A stretch of DNA of 62,722 nucleotides from Streptomyces verrucosisporus (GCF_017114865.1 NZ_JADEYH010000028.1:1-62722); one strand, 5' to 3'; counted from the stretch's first letter, positions 37,513 through 47,699 are shown. The notes: a model not told the origin generated them from the sequence alone. A program made the numbers and translations.

Positions 37513-37842
37513 TCAGTGCCCCAGGAAGGCGGGAGTGAAGACCGCGAGGAAGCCGGCCAGCCCGATCAGCCCGAGGATCCAGGGCGCGGGGCTCAGCCGT
37601 TGCCCGCCGCCGGACCGCGCGCCGTGCTCGGCCAGATGGTGTGCGGCCTCGGCGCGTGCGAGACCGCGGGCCGTGAAGCGGCGGTCGCAGGTGCCGCAGA
37701 CCAGATGGCGTCCCTCCCCCGTGCCGCGGCCCCCCGTACCGCGTCGCAGGCACAGCTCACGGGTGATCCTCACCTCGTGGATGCGCCCGTCCTGTCCGTA
37801 ACCGCTGACCGTGCCCGTGGTCACCGTGCCCGTCGTCAGCAT
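37513..37842 (-). CDS. small zinc-ribbon protein with C-terminal membrane segment
   Basis: A 109-residue protein I cannot name. It starts MLTTGTVTTGTVSGYG after a GGGGGA ribosome binding site. A candidate zinc ribbon is formed by ELCLRRG and HLVCGTCDRRF (residues about 28-60), then an amphipathic region, then one membrane helix at the C-terminus (WILGLIGLAGFLAVFTPAFL). This tail-anchored layout places the ribbon in the cytoplasm. It sits between dus and glyS on the same strand as both, with its own spacing, so it may be cotranscribed with glyS or independent. Confidence 0.65.
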   Translation of the reverse strand: MLTTGTVTTGTVSGYGQDGRIHEVRITRELCLRRGTGGRGTGEGRHLVCGTCDRRFTARGLARAEAAHHLAEHGARSGGGQRLSPAPWILGLIGLAGFLAVFTPAFLGH

Positions 37843-38038
37843 CCGTCCCCCTTTTTCGCCCTCCGGATCCCGTCCGTGTGTGCCCGGCCGATTCTGAAAG
37901 GCGGCGCGTGGTGGCGCCAGAGCCGAGTGGGGCAGTGTTCGGCGGCGGCCGGTTTCCGGATCCCGGCAAGCGGGAAGCGGCCGGGGCGGCGGCAGGGCAG
38001 TCCCGCTTTCCGGACCCGGCGCGGGCCCCGGAGACGGC

Positions 38039-38077
38039 CGGAGGCCTCCGCACCCGCACCGGGTCCGGAGGCCTCCG
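38039..38077 (-). terminator. terminator after glyS made of a repeated palindrome
   Basis: The 12-bp palindrome CGGAGGCCTCCG occurs twice (38039-38050 and 38066-38077), giving a strong 12-bp stem with a 15-nt loop 44 bases past the glyS stop. Direct repeats of TTTCCGGA-CCCGGC-type sequence flank it (about 37955 and 38008). Confidence 0.65.
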
Positions 38078-38120
38078 TACACGAGCCGCGCGTGCCGCGC
38101 GTGCCGCTCTTACGGCGGGT

Positions 38121-39503
<1,383 letters not shown>

Positions 39504-39639
39504 GGTGCTCTCTTCGGTACAGACGACGGAATGCCTCAGGTTACCGGCGATGACCGGTGCGGGATCAAATCGGTTCGGGGTTCGGACGCGGGATGCCGGA
39601 AACCCGGTCGTCGCCGGTCGCCGGAAACACCATCTCATT

Positions 39640-39676
39640 TGACAATCATTTCCAACTGGGGCGAAAATGAGTGTCA
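39640..39676 (+). promoter_or_regulatory. two Zur boxes upstream of the zinc ABC operon
   Basis: TGACAATCATTTCCA (39640-39654; reverse complement TGGAAATGATTGTCA) matches the Streptomyces Zur inverted repeat TGAAAATGATTTTCA at most positions. A second, weaker copy CGAAAATGAGTGTCA (39662-39676) overlaps the start codon of the binding-protein gene. Zinc-loaded Zur bound here would repress the importer. Confidence 0.75.
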
Positions 39677-40755
39677 TGAACGCTCGACGCCGCCCTCTCA
39701 TACCCCGCCCCCGCCGCCTCGCCGCCTCCCGTACCGCACTGGCCGGAGCCGCCGCCCTGGGCATGCTCGGCCTGACCGCCTGCGGCTCGGGCGGCACCGG
39801 GGAGACGGGAGGCGGAGCGGGCGACGGGGTGAACGTGGTCGCCTCGTTCTACCCGATGCAGTTCCTCGCCGAGGAGATAGGAGGGGAGCACGTCTCGGTC
39901 AGCTCCCTGGTCGAGCCCGGCGTCGAGCCGCACGATCTGGAGCTGAGCCCGCGGCAGACCGCCGAGCTGGGCGAGGCGGACCTCGTGGTCTACCTCAAGG
40001 GGTTCCAGCCGGCCGTGGACAAGGCGATCGAGCAGTCCGGCGTGGAGAACGTCGCCGAGGCGACCTCCTACACCGAGCCTCTGGAGCACGGCCCGGGCCA
40101 TCAGGATGAGCACGGGGACGAGCACGCCTCCGAGCACGGGGAGGGCCACGGGGAGGAGAACCACGGGGAGGAGAACCACGGGGAGGAGCCCGCCGAGGAG
40201 GGCCACGAGGGCCACGACCACGGCGGCGAGGGAGCCGCCGACCCGCACGTCTGGCTCGACCCGGTGAAGTACGCCGAGGTGGCCGAGGGCGTCGGCGACG
40301 CCCTGGCGAAGGCGGACCCGGACCACGCCGACGACTACCGGAAGAACGCCGACGCCCTGGCGAAGAAGCTCCAGGACCTGGACACGGACTTCCGCGAGGG
40401 CCTGGAGAACCGCAGGACCGACACCTTCATCACCGCCCACGCGGCCTTCGGCTACCTCGCCGACCGCTACGGCCTCCACGAGGAGTCCGTCGCCGGTCTC
40501 GACCCCGAGTCCGAGCCCAGCGGCGCGAGGATGAGGCAGCTGCACCGGGTGGCCGAGGAGGACGAGGTCGACACGGTCTTCTTCGAGGCGGCGGCCGGCG
40601 AGCGCACCGCGAAGACCCTCGCCGACGACCTCGGGCTGCGCACCGACGTCCTCGACCCCGTCGAGGGGGTCACCGACGCCTCCCCGGGTGACGACTACTT
40701 CGAGATCATGCGGGCCAATCTCCAGGCCCTGCGGAAGGCGCTCGGCGCCCGGTGA
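39667..40755 (+). CDS. znuA: zinc ABC transporter substrate-binding lipoprotein (ZnuA-like)
   Basis: A 362-residue cluster A-I metal-binding protein. It has a lipoprotein signal with lipobox LTAC (about residue 39). NVVASFYPMQFLAEEIGGEH begins the fold; GVEPHDLELSP gives the first metal His. A His/Glu-rich flexible loop (about 138-195, with GEENHGEENHGEE repeats) is typical of zinc rather than manganese carriers. ADPHVWLDP and FITAHAAFGYLADRYGL supply the remaining ligands. The start could be ATG 39667 or ATG 39676. It is first in the operon, under Zur-type boxes. Confidence 0.93.
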   Translation: MSVMNARRRPLIPRPRRLAASRTALAGAAALGMLGLTACGSGGTGETGGGAGDGVNVVASFYPMQFLAEEIGGEHVSVSSLVEPGVEPHDLELSPRQTAELGEADLVVYLKGFQPAVDKAIEQSGVENVAEATSYTEPLEHGPGHQDEHGDEHASEHGEGHGEENHGEENHGEEPAEEGHEGHDHGGEGAADPHVWLDPVKYAEVAEGVGDALAKADPDHADDYRKNADALAKKLQDLDTDFREGLENRRTDTFITAHAAFGYLADRYGLHEESVAGLDPESEPSGARMRQLHRVAEEDEVDTVFFEAAAGERTAKTLADDLGLRTDVLDPVEGVTDASPGDDYFEIMRANLQALRKALGAR

Positions 40756-40766
40756 GGAGGCCGATC

Positions 40767-41570
40767 ATGACGGACGGGCACACCGCCGCGGCACGGAACG
40801 CGGCAGACGCGACGGTACGGGCGACGGCGCACCCGGTGCTGTCCCTGCGGGGCGTGACCGCCTCGCTCGGGGCGCGGCCGGTGCTGCGCGGCATCGATCT
40901 GGCCGTGGGGCGGGGCGAGGTCGTCGCCCTGCTCGGCGCCAACGGCTCGGGCAAGTCCACGACGGTGCGGGCCGCCGTCGGCCAGGTGCCCACCTCGGGC
41001 GGCGAGCTGGAGCTGTTCGGCACCCCGCTGCGCCGCTTCCGCGACTGGCACCGCGTGGGCTACGTACCGCAGCGCTCGACCGCGGCGGCCGGCGTGCCCG
41101 CGACCGTGCGCGAGGTCGTCGCCTCCGGGCGGCTGGCCCGCAGGCGGCTGGGGCCGCTGGGCCGCGGCGACCGGGCGGCGGTACGGCGGGCCCTGGAACT
41201 GGTCGGGCTGGCCGACCGGGCACGGGACTCGGTGAACGCGCTCTCCGGCGGCCAGCACCAGCGCGTGCTGATAGCCCGCGCACTGGCCGGCGAGCCCGAG
41301 CTGCTGGTCATGGACGAGCCGCTGGCCGGTGTGGACCTGCTCAGCCAGGGCGTCCTGGCCGAGGCGCTGCGCGAGCAGACCGGCGAGGGTGCCTCCGTCC
41401 TGCTGGTGCTGCACGAGCTCGGCCCGCTGGCTCCGCTGATCGACCGCACGGTCGTCCTGCACGACGGCCGCGTGGAGCGCGTGGAGGGCACCGCGCACCT
41501 CCACGACCAGGCGTGCCACCCGCACGCCGACTCCCTGGCCGAACCGACCCGGACCGGACTGCTGACATGA
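40767..41570 (+). CDS. znuC: zinc ABC transporter ATP-binding protein
   Basis: A 267-residue ABC ATPase: Walker A LLGANGSGKST, Q-loop VGYVPQRS, signature ALSGGQHQR, Walker B LLVMDEPLAG and switch His in LVLHELG. ATG 40767 is chosen because GAGGAGG lies seven bases upstream; a GTG at 40752 overlaps the binding-protein stop and is a second choice. The C-terminus is His-rich (HLHDQACHPHAD), perhaps a metal sensor. The next gene overlaps by four bases. Confidence 0.93.
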   Translation: MTDGHTAAARNAADATVRATAHPVLSLRGVTASLGARPVLRGIDLAVGRGEVVALLGANGSGKSTTVRAAVGQVPTSGGELELFGTPLRRFRDWHRVGYVPQRSTAAAGVPATVREVVASGRLARRRLGPLGRGDRAAVRRALELVGLADRARDSVNALSGGQHQRVLIARALAGEPELLVMDEPLAGVDLLSQGVLAEALREQTGEGASVLLVLHELGPLAPLIDRTVVLHDGRVERVEGTAHLHDQACHPHADSLAEPTRTGLLT

Positions 41571-42487
41571 TCGAGATCCTCCAGCCCGCCTTCATGCAGC
41601 GCGCGCTGCTGGCCGCGCTGCTGGTCGGCGTCGCGGCCCCCGCCATCGGCATCTACCTCGTCCAGCGCCGCCAGGCGATCATGGGCGACGGGATCGGGCA
41701 CGTGGCCCTCACCGGTGTGGCGCTGGGCTTCCTGCTGAGCACCAGCCCGGTGTGGACGGCCGTGGTGGTCGCCTCGCTCGGCTCGGTCGCGATGGAGCTG
41801 ATCCGCTGGTACGGCAGAACGCGCGGCGACGTGGCCCTGGCCATGCTGTTCTACGGCGGCATGGCGGGCGGCGTCCTGATCATCAACCTGGCGCCGGGCG
41901 GCACCACGGCCGATCTCCTCTCCCCGCTCTTCGGGTCGGTCATGACCGTCTCGCCCGAGGACGTCACCGCCATCGTGGTGCTGTCCGTCCTCGCCCTGGC
42001 GGTCTCCTTCGGACTGCGCCGACAGCTCTTCGCCGTCTGCCAGGACGAGGAGTTCGCCCGGGTCAGCGGGCTGCCGGTGCGGCTGCTCAACCTGCTGCTG
42101 GCCGTCACCGCCGCCGTCACCGTGACCGTGGCCATGCGGGTGGTGGGCCTGCTGCTGGTGAGCGCCCTGATGGTGATCCCGGTGGCCGCGGCCCAGCAGG
42201 TCACGCGCGGCTTCGCGACCACCATGGGACTCGCGGTGGGCATGGGTGTGCTGGTGTCCGTGTCCGGCACCGCCACCTCGTACTACGCCGACGTACCGCC
42301 CGGCGCCACCATCGTGCTGCTGGCCATCGTGCTGTTCGCCCTCCTGTCCGCGACGGCCCCCCTGCTGAACCGCGCGCGGCTGAGGGCGCGGGCACGGGAC
42401 GAGGAGGAGTCCGGACGGGAGGAACGGGGAGAAGACCGGGAGGGGGAGGGCCGACGGGCGGCCGGAGGCGTTACGGTCGTGCGGTGA
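41567..42487 (+). CDS. znuB: zinc ABC transporter permease
   Basis: A 306-residue ABC-3 family permease with about eight membrane helices. GIYLVQRRQAIMGDGIGHVA is the family coupling/conserved segment; GLLLVSALMVIPVAAAQQ marks the late helices. A charged tail (about 275-300, DEEESGREERGEDREGEG) is cytoplasmic. ATG 41567 overlaps the ATPase stop (ATGA), which makes the three transporter genes one translationally coupled unit. Confidence 0.93.
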   Translation: MIEILQPAFMQRALLAALLVGVAAPAIGIYLVQRRQAIMGDGIGHVALTGVALGFLLSTSPVWTAVVVASLGSVAMELIRWYGRTRGDVALAMLFYGGMAGGVLIINLAPGGTTADLLSPLFGSVMTVSPEDVTAIVVLSVLALAVSFGLRRQLFAVCQDEEFARVSGLPVRLLNLLLAVTAAVTVTVAMRVVGLLLVSALMVIPVAAAQQVTRGFATTMGLAVGMGVLVSVSGTATSYYADVPPGATIVLLAIVLFALLSATAPLLNRARLRARARDEEESGREERGEDREGEGRRAAGGVTVVR

Positions 42488-42611
42488 CCGATGGTCGTCG
42501 GCGGACGGCGCGGCCGATGACACCACCGGTGCGGAGTGCGCCCGGCGGCGCCCGTCGCACCTGGCACAATGGCCGATCAGCTACGCGAGGTAGCGCCGAC
42601 TCTAGGAGGCA

Positions 42612-43040
42612 ATGGTGGCGACCGCAGGTCCCCCCGTACGCGGCCGGTCGACCCGGCAGCGCGCCGCTGTGGCGGCGGCGCTCGGCGAGGTCGACGAGTT
42701 CCGCAGCGCCCAGGAGCTGCACGACATGCTCAAGCACCGAGGCGACTCCGTCGGTCTGACCACCGTCTACCGCACGCTCCAGTCGCTCGCCGACGCCGGC
42801 GAGGTGGACGTGCTGCGCACCGACGAGGGCGAGGCCGTCTACCGCCGGTGCAGCACCGACGACCACCACCACCACCTGGTCTGCCGCAACTGCGGCAAGG
42901 CCGTGGAGGTGGAGGGGCCCGCGGTGGAGAAGTGGGCGGACTCCATCGCCGCGGAGCACGGCTTCGTGGACGTGGCCCACACCATCGAGATCTTCGGCAC
43001 CTGCGGCGAGTGCGCCGCCGCCCGGAGCGCCAAGGCCTGA
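42612..43040 (+). CDS. zur: zinc uptake regulator Zur (Fur family)
   Basis: A 142-residue Fur-family repressor that senses zinc. The winged helix (residues 12-80: RSTRQRAAVAAAL, SVGLTTVYRTLQSL) binds DNA. The metal and dimer region has DDHHHHLVCRNCG, then CGECAAA; the two CxxC pairs form the structural zinc site. An ideal TAGGAGG precedes ATG 42612. Its position right after the zinc importer and the boxes upstream of that importer favour Zur over Fur or PerR. It has its own promoter space of about 120 bases. Confidence 0.94.
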   Translation: MVATAGPPVRGRSTRQRAAVAAALGEVDEFRSAQELHDMLKHRGDSVGLTTVYRTLQSLADAGEVDVLRTDEGEAVYRRCSTDDHHHHLVCRNCGKAVEVEGPAVEKWADSIAAEHGFVDVAHTIEIFGTCGECAAARSAKA

Positions 43041-43045
43041 GGGCT

Positions 43046-43106
43046 CGGACACGCGGCGCGGCCCGGACGCTCCCGGCGGGAGCGTCCGGGCCGCGCCGCG
43101 TGTCCG
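43046..43106. terminator. very strong hairpin between the zur and uppS genes
   Basis: A perfect 29-bp inverted repeat (43046-43074 with 43078-43106) with a 3-nt loop lies between convergent genes and would stop transcription from both sides. Confidence 0.85.
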
Positions 43107-43126
43107 GACCGGTGACCTCAAACCGG

Positions 43127-43990
43127 TCAGGCCTGCGGCGTTACGGTCCCCTCCGGCCGCGCGGGCGCGGCCTCCTCCCGCGAGGCGGGCGCGACGGGCT
43201 CCGCGCCGCCGAAGCGGCGGTCGCGGCGGGCGTACTCCAGGCACGCGTCCCACAGGTTGCGGCGGTCGAAGTCCGGCCACAGCACGTCCTGGAAGACCAT
43301 CTCGGCGTACGCGCTCTGCCATATCAGGTAGTTGGAGGTGCGCTGCTCGCCCGAGGGCCGCACGAAGAGGTCCACGTCCGGCATGTCCGGGTAGTACAGG
43401 TACTTCGCGACCGTCTTCTCGTTCACCTTCGACGGGTCCAGCCGCCCGGCCCGCACGTCCGCCGCGATGGCCGCCGCCGCGTCGGCGATCTCGGCCCGGC
43501 CGCCGTAGTTGACGCAGAAGTACAGCGTCATGGCGTCGTTGTCCTTCGTCTGCTCCTGCGCCACCTGGAGCTCCTGGACGACCGACTTCCACAGCTTGGG
43601 CATCCGGCCGACCCATCGGATGCGGATGCCGAGCGCGTCCATCTCGTCGCGGCGGCGGCGGATGACGTCGCGGTTGAAGTTCATCAGGAAGCGGACCTCC
43701 TCGGGGGACCGCTTCCAGTTCTCGGTGGAGAAGGCGTACAAGGAGAGGTTCCTCACGCCCATCTCCAGACAGCCCTTGAGCACGTCCATTACGACGCCCT
43801 CGCCGACCTTGTGCCCCTCGGTGCGCGGCAGCCCGCGCTGCTTGGCCCAGCGCCCGTTGCCGTCCATCACCACCGCCACGTGTTTCGGCACCAGGTCGGC
43901 GGGGATGCGCGGCGGGCGCGCACCGGAGGGGTGCGGTTCGGGGGTGAGGTACTCGCGACGCTGCCGGGACAGCATTCCGCGCCGTGCCAT
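43127..43990 (-). CDS. uppS: isoprenyl transferase / undecaprenyl diphosphate synthase
   Basis: A 287-residue cis-prenyltransferase that makes the C55 (or C50) lipid carrier for cell-wall precursors. Signature motifs are VVMDGNGRWAKQRGLPR (catalytic Asp), LSLYAFSTENWKR, FCVNYGGRAEI, and the C-terminal VDLFVRPSGEQRTSNYLIWQ and WPDFD. ATG 43990 is used because GGAG lies nine bases before it; ATG 43999 touches that site. It is followed in the same direction from recO, its usual Streptomyces neighbour. Confidence 0.95.
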   Translation of the reverse strand: MARRGMLSRQRREYLTPEPHPSGARPPRIPADLVPKHVAVVMDGNGRWAKQRGLPRTEGHKVGEGVVMDVLKGCLEMGVRNLSLYAFSTENWKRSPEEVRFLMNFNRDVIRRRRDEMDALGIRIRWVGRMPKLWKSVVQELQVAQEQTKDNDAMTLYFCVNYGGRAEIADAAAAIAADVRAGRLDPSKVNEKTVAKYLYYPDMPDVDLFVRPSGEQRTSNYLIWQSAYAEMVFQDVLWPDFDRRNLWDACLEYARRDRRFGGAEPVAPASREEAAPARPEGTVTPQA

Positions 43991-44080
43991 GCGGTTCATC
44001 TCCAGTCGGGCGGGGCCGGGGAGGGCCGCGCCTGGGTGAGGACGGGGAAGGGATACCGGGAGCGTAGCCGGTCGGCTCCC

Positions 44081-44830
44081 TCAGGTCTTCTCGACGTAGC
44101 GCAGGGAGCGCAGACCCCGCTCCAGGTGCCAGTGCAGATACGCCGACACCAGTCCGCTGCCCTCGCGCACGTGCCGGGCCTCGGCCGCGTCGGCCGTCGC
44201 CCAGTCGCCCGTCAGCAGCGCGCCCAGCAGCCGCAGCGCCTCGGAGGACGGCACGACGCTGCCCGGCCTGCGGCAGTCGGCGCACACCACCCCGCCGGCG
44301 GCGACGGAGAAGAACCGGTTGGGGCCGGGCATCCCGCACTGGGCGCACGCATCGAAGCTGGGCGCGTAGCCGCCCACCGCCAGCGAGCGCAGCAGGAAGG
44401 CGTCCAGCACCAGCGCCGGGGCGTGCTCGCCGGCGGCGAGGGTGCGCAGGCCGCCGATCAGCAGCAGGTACTGCTGGACGTTGGGCTCGCCCTCGTGGTC
44501 GGTGAACCGCTCGGCCGTCTCCAGCATGGCCGTCCCGGCGGTGTAGCGGGCGTAGTCGTCGACGATGTTCCGCCCGTACGGCGCGATGGTCTCGGTCTGG
44601 GTGCACAGCGGCAGGCCGCGGCCGATCAGATCGCTGCCGCGCGCGAAGAACTGGATGTCGACGTGGGAGAACGGCTCCAGCCGCGCCCCGAACTTCGACT
44701 TGGTGCGCCGCACACCCCTGGCCACGGCCCGTACCCGTCCGTGTCCGCGCGTGAGCAGCGTGATGATGCGGTCGGCCTCGCCCAGCTTCTGGGTGCGCAG
44801 GACCACGCCGTCGTCGCGGAACAGACTCAT
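44081..44830 (-). CDS. recO: DNA repair protein RecO
   Basis: A 249-residue recombination mediator that loads RecA with RecR. The N-terminal OB fold is MSLFRDDGVVLRTQKLGEAD then RIITLLTRGHGRVRAVARG. A helical C-terminal domain has a zinc site in CAQCGMP and CADCRRPG. ATG 44830 gives the usual length; the longer open frame crosses a terminator. 90 bases separate it from uppS, so cotranscription is likely. Confidence 0.95.
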   Translation of the reverse strand: MSLFRDDGVVLRTQKLGEADRIITLLTRGHGRVRAVARGVRRTKSKFGARLEPFSHVDIQFFARGSDLIGRGLPLCTQTETIAPYGRNIVDDYARYTAGTAMLETAERFTDHEGEPNVQQYLLLIGGLRTLAAGEHAPALVLDAFLLRSLAVGGYAPSFDACAQCGMPGPNRFFSVAAGGVVCADCRRPGSVVPSSEALRLLGALLTGDWATADAAEARHVREGSGLVSAYLHWHLERGLRSLRYVEKT

Positions 44831-44841
44831 TCCCCCATTGT

Positions 44842-44891
44842 CCCCCACCCTTCCCCCGGCCGGGGGACACGGGCCGGGGGAAGGGTGGGGG
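44842..44891 (-). terminator. hairpin after the TerB-like gene
   Basis: A perfect 20-bp inverted repeat (44842-44861 with 44872-44891) with a 10-nt loop lies between the TerB-like stop (44902) and the recO start (44830). Confidence 0.75.
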
Positions 44892-44901
44892 CCGGGAAGT
44901 G

Positions 44902-45594
44902 TCAGGAAGGGGTGGTGCGGGCGGCGTCCAGCAGCCGGTCGGTCTCCTCCCCGCACAGCCGCAGCGTCCGGCCCACCAGGCCCAGCGTCCTGCGCTCGCC
45001 GGGGGTGTAGGGGCCGTCGGCGAGCGCGATCCGGGCGCCCAGCAGCAGCAGGCTCTCGCGGCCGGGCCCGGCCAGGTGCGGTGCGAGCGGGGCCAGGGCC
45101 TCGTGCAGCTCTATCTCCATGGTGACCCCGTCGGAGCCCACCGCCGCGAGAAGGGCGACCAGCTGCTCCTCGGAGCAGCCGGTGAAGCCGGCGGTCCGCA
45201 CGCCCTCCACGGCCGCCTCGCGGGCCGACCGCGCCTCGCAGCCGCCCACCGCCAGCACCGCCAGCGCGACGGCGTGCACGGCGTCACGGAGCATGGCGCT
45301 CAGCCGGGTGGTGGTGGGGTGGTCGAGGGCGTCGGTGCCGAAGTGCCCCTCGCAGGCCGCGCACTCCAGCACGGGCCCGGCCTCGCCGCGCGGCAGCACG
45401 GGCAGGCCGAGCAACACCAGGCGGCGGCGCCCGGTGCGGCGTCTGTAGTTGCGGTCGCCGCCGCAGGAGGGACAGAAGAACTCGCCGTCGTCGACCGTGT
45501 GCCAGGCCGTGCGGACGCCCGCCAGCCGCAGTCTCCGGCCGTCCCGGCCCCGGGGGTGCACCACTGCCGTACCTCCGTCACGCTCCTGCGCCAT
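44902..45594 (-). CDS. TerB-like protein with N-terminal zinc ribbon
   Basis: A 230-residue protein. Residues about 35-85 carry CPSCGGDRNYRRR and ECAACEGHFG, a four-Cys zinc ribbon. Residues about 95-225 are helical with a TerB/DjlA-type signature, including ALAVLAVGGCEARSAREAA and LLGARIALADGPYTPGE, the acidic segment in which TerB proteins bind divalent metal. TerB domains are linked to tellurite resistance and stress; with a zinc ribbon this could be a membrane-independent sensor. It is alone upstream of recO. The function is inferred only from the fold. Confidence 0.75.
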   Translation of the reverse strand: MAQERDGGTAVVHPRGRDGRRLRLAGVRTAWHTVDDGEFFCPSCGGDRNYRRRTGRRRLVLLGLPVLPRGEAGPVLECAACEGHFGTDALDHPTTTRLSAMLRDAVHAVALAVLAVGGCEARSAREAAVEGVRTAGFTGCSEEQLVALLAAVGSDGVTMEIELHEALAPLAPHLAGPGRESLLLLGARIALADGPYTPGERRTLGLVGRTLRLCGEETDRLLDAARTTPS

Positions 45595-45808
45595 TGCCGC
45601 GTGGGCGTGATGTTAACCACACCGATGAGGTGCCGTCAGTACCCCGGGAGACACCCATCCCTTCCCCCTGTGGCCCTTGCAGGCCGGGCCGGAAGGCGTA
45701 CGCGCAGGTCGGAAAGGGTTGCGCGGTGTCCGTGCGCCGGGCGGAAACCTTTGCGAAAGCATGGGACGCCCAGGACGCCCGGAGCCCTGCGGTGGCCCCG
45801 TGGAAACG

Positions 45809-45846
45809 GCCCGCCCCCGCCGGACGGGCGTCCGGCGGGGGCGGGC
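45809..45846 (-). terminator. hairpin after leuA
   Basis: A perfect 17-bp inverted repeat (45809-45825 with 45830-45846) with a 4-nt loop lies 26 bases past the leuA stop. Confidence 0.75.
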
Positions 45847-45871
45847 GGTGCTCACGGCGGAGGGTGCCGCG

Positions 45872-47638
45872 TCAGCGGAAGGCGCGGTTGACGGCGGAGA
45901 CGATCGCCTTCAGGGAGGCGCGGGTGGTGTTGGGGTCGATGCCGATGCCCCACAGCACCTTGCCGTCGATGGCGCACTCGATGTACGAGGCGGCCTGCGC
46001 TGAGGCCCCCTCGCTCATGGTGTGCTCGGTGTAGTCCAGCAGCCTGGCGTCGATGCCGATGCCCTCCAGCGCGTCGAAGAACGCGGAGATCGGGCCGTTG
46101 CCGCTGCCGGTCAGCACGGTGTCGGCGCCGTCGACGGCCGCCTCGACGGTGAGGGTGTCCACCCCGTCGGTGTCGGTGGTGGTCTGGCCGTTGCGGACCT
46201 GGATACGGCCCCAGGGGTTCTCGGGGTTGGGCAGGTACTCGTCGCGGAAGGTCTCCCAGATCTGCGCCGGGGTGATCTCGCCGCCGTCGGCGTCGGTCCT
46301 GGCCTGGATGATCTTCGAGAACTCGATCTGCATCCGGCGCGGCAGGTCCAGCTTGTGGTCGTTCTTCAGGACGTAGGAGACGCCGCCCTTGCCGGACTGG
46401 GAGTTGACGCGGATGACCGCCTCGTAGGAGCGTCCGACGTCCTTGGGGTCGATGGGCAGGTACGGCACCGCCCACTCGGTCTCCTCCACCGGCTTGCCGG
46501 CCGCGGCCGCGTCGGCCTCCATGGCCTCGAAGCCCTTCTTGATGGCGTCCTGGTGGGAGCCGGAGAAGGCGGTGTAGACCAGGTCTCCCGCGTACGGGTG
46601 GCGCGGGTGGACCTCCATCTGGTTGCAGTACTCGGCGGTGCGGCGGATCTCGTCGATCCGGCTGAAGTCGATCTGCGGGTCGATGCCCTGGCTGAACAGG
46701 TTCATCCCCAGTGTGACCAGGTCCACGTTGCCGGTGCGCTCGCCCTGCCCGAACAGGCAGCCCTCCACCCGGTCGGCGCCGGCCATCACGGCCAGCTCGG
46801 CGGCGGCCACGGCGGTGCCGCGGTCGTTGTGCGGGTGGGTGGACAGGCAGACGAACTCGCGCCGCGACAGGTTCCGCGACATCCACTCGAAGCGGTCGGC
46901 GTGGGTGGAGGGCGTGGAGCGCTCGACGGTGGCGGGCAGGTTCAGGATGATCTCGCGGCCCTCCTCGGGCTGCCAGACGTCCATGACCGACTCGCAGACC
47001 TCCAGGGCGAAGTCCAGCTCGGTGTCGGTGAAGATCTCCGGGCTGTACTGGTAGCCGAAGACCGTCTCGTCGCCCAGGATCTTCTCGGCGTACTCGACCA
47101 CCAGGCGGGTGCCGTCCACGGCGATCTGCCGGATGTCGTCCCTGCTGCCGCGGAAGACCACGCGGCGGAAGACCGGGGCGGTGGCGTTGTACAGGTGGAC
47201 CGTGGCCCGGTGGGCGCCGGCCAGGGACTGCACGGTGCGCTCGATCAGGTCCTCGCGGGCCTGGGTCAGCACCGAGATCGTCACGTCCTCGGGGATGGCG
47301 CCCTCTTCGATGATGGAGCGCACGAAGTCGAAGTCGGTCTGGCCGGAGGAGGGGAAGCCGACCTCGATCTCCTTGTAGCCCATGCGGACCAGCAGGTCGA
47401 ACATCTCGCGCTTGCGGGCGGGCGACATCGGGTCGATCAGTGCCTGGTTGCCGTCGCGCAGGTCGGTGGACAGCCAGCGGGGGGCCTTGGTGATCCGCTT
47501 GCCGGGCCAGGTGCGGTCGGGCAGTTCGACGGCCTCGTAGCCGCTGTAGCGGTGGATCGGCATACCCGAGGGCTTCTGGGTCACCGTGGCTGCGGTGACG
47601 GGCGTGGGGCGGCCTACGCGGGAGGAATCACTGCTCAT
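45872..47638 (-). CDS. leuA: 2-isopropylmalate synthase
   Basis: The 588-residue enzyme condenses acetyl-CoA with 2-oxoisovalerate, the first step of leucine synthesis. It is the long actinobacterial form. APRWLSTDLRDGNQALIDPM carries the metal Asp and general Arg. STHPHNDRGTAVAAAELAVM holds the HxH metal site, and CLFGQGERTGNVDL the GxGERxG motif. The C-terminal LeuA regulatory domain (about 440-585) senses leucine. ATG 47638 follows AGGAG. Upstream lies a Leu-rich leader peptide with hairpins, so expression is likely attenuated by leucine supply in addition to feedback inhibition. Confidence 0.96.
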   Translation of the reverse strand: MSSDSSRVGRPTPVTAATVTQKPSGMPIHRYSGYEAVELPDRTWPGKRITKAPRWLSTDLRDGNQALIDPMSPARKREMFDLLVRMGYKEIEVGFPSSGQTDFDFVRSIIEEGAIPEDVTISVLTQAREDLIERTVQSLAGAHRATVHLYNATAPVFRRVVFRGSRDDIRQIAVDGTRLVVEYAEKILGDETVFGYQYSPEIFTDTELDFALEVCESVMDVWQPEEGREIILNLPATVERSTPSTHADRFEWMSRNLSRREFVCLSTHPHNDRGTAVAAAELAVMAGADRVEGCLFGQGERTGNVDLVTLGMNLFSQGIDPQIDFSRIDEIRRTAEYCNQMEVHPRHPYAGDLVYTAFSGSHQDAIKKGFEAMEADAAAAGKPVEETEWAVPYLPIDPKDVGRSYEAVIRVNSQSGKGGVSYVLKNDHKLDLPRRMQIEFSKIIQARTDADGGEITPAQIWETFRDEYLPNPENPWGRIQVRNGQTTTDTDGVDTLTVEAAVDGADTVLTGSGNGPISAFFDALEGIGIDARLLDYTEHTMSEGASAQAASYIECAIDGKVLWGIGIDPNTTRASLKAIVSAVNRAFR

Positions 47639-47669
47639 GTGGAACTGGGCTCCTGTGGAGGGCGATGGG

Positions 47670-47699
47670 CTTCGAAACGCTTTCCGAACGCTTTCGAAG
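47670..47699 (-). promoter_or_regulatory. leuA leader hairpin (attenuator element)
   Basis: CTTCGAAA (47670-47677) pairs with TTTCGAAG (47692-47699) around a loop rich in GAAAGCGTT repeats. Farther upstream GGCCGAC/GTCGGCC can form a second stem. Both sit between the leader peptide stop (47751) and the leuA ribosome binding site, where alternative folding could gate expression. Confidence 0.5.
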
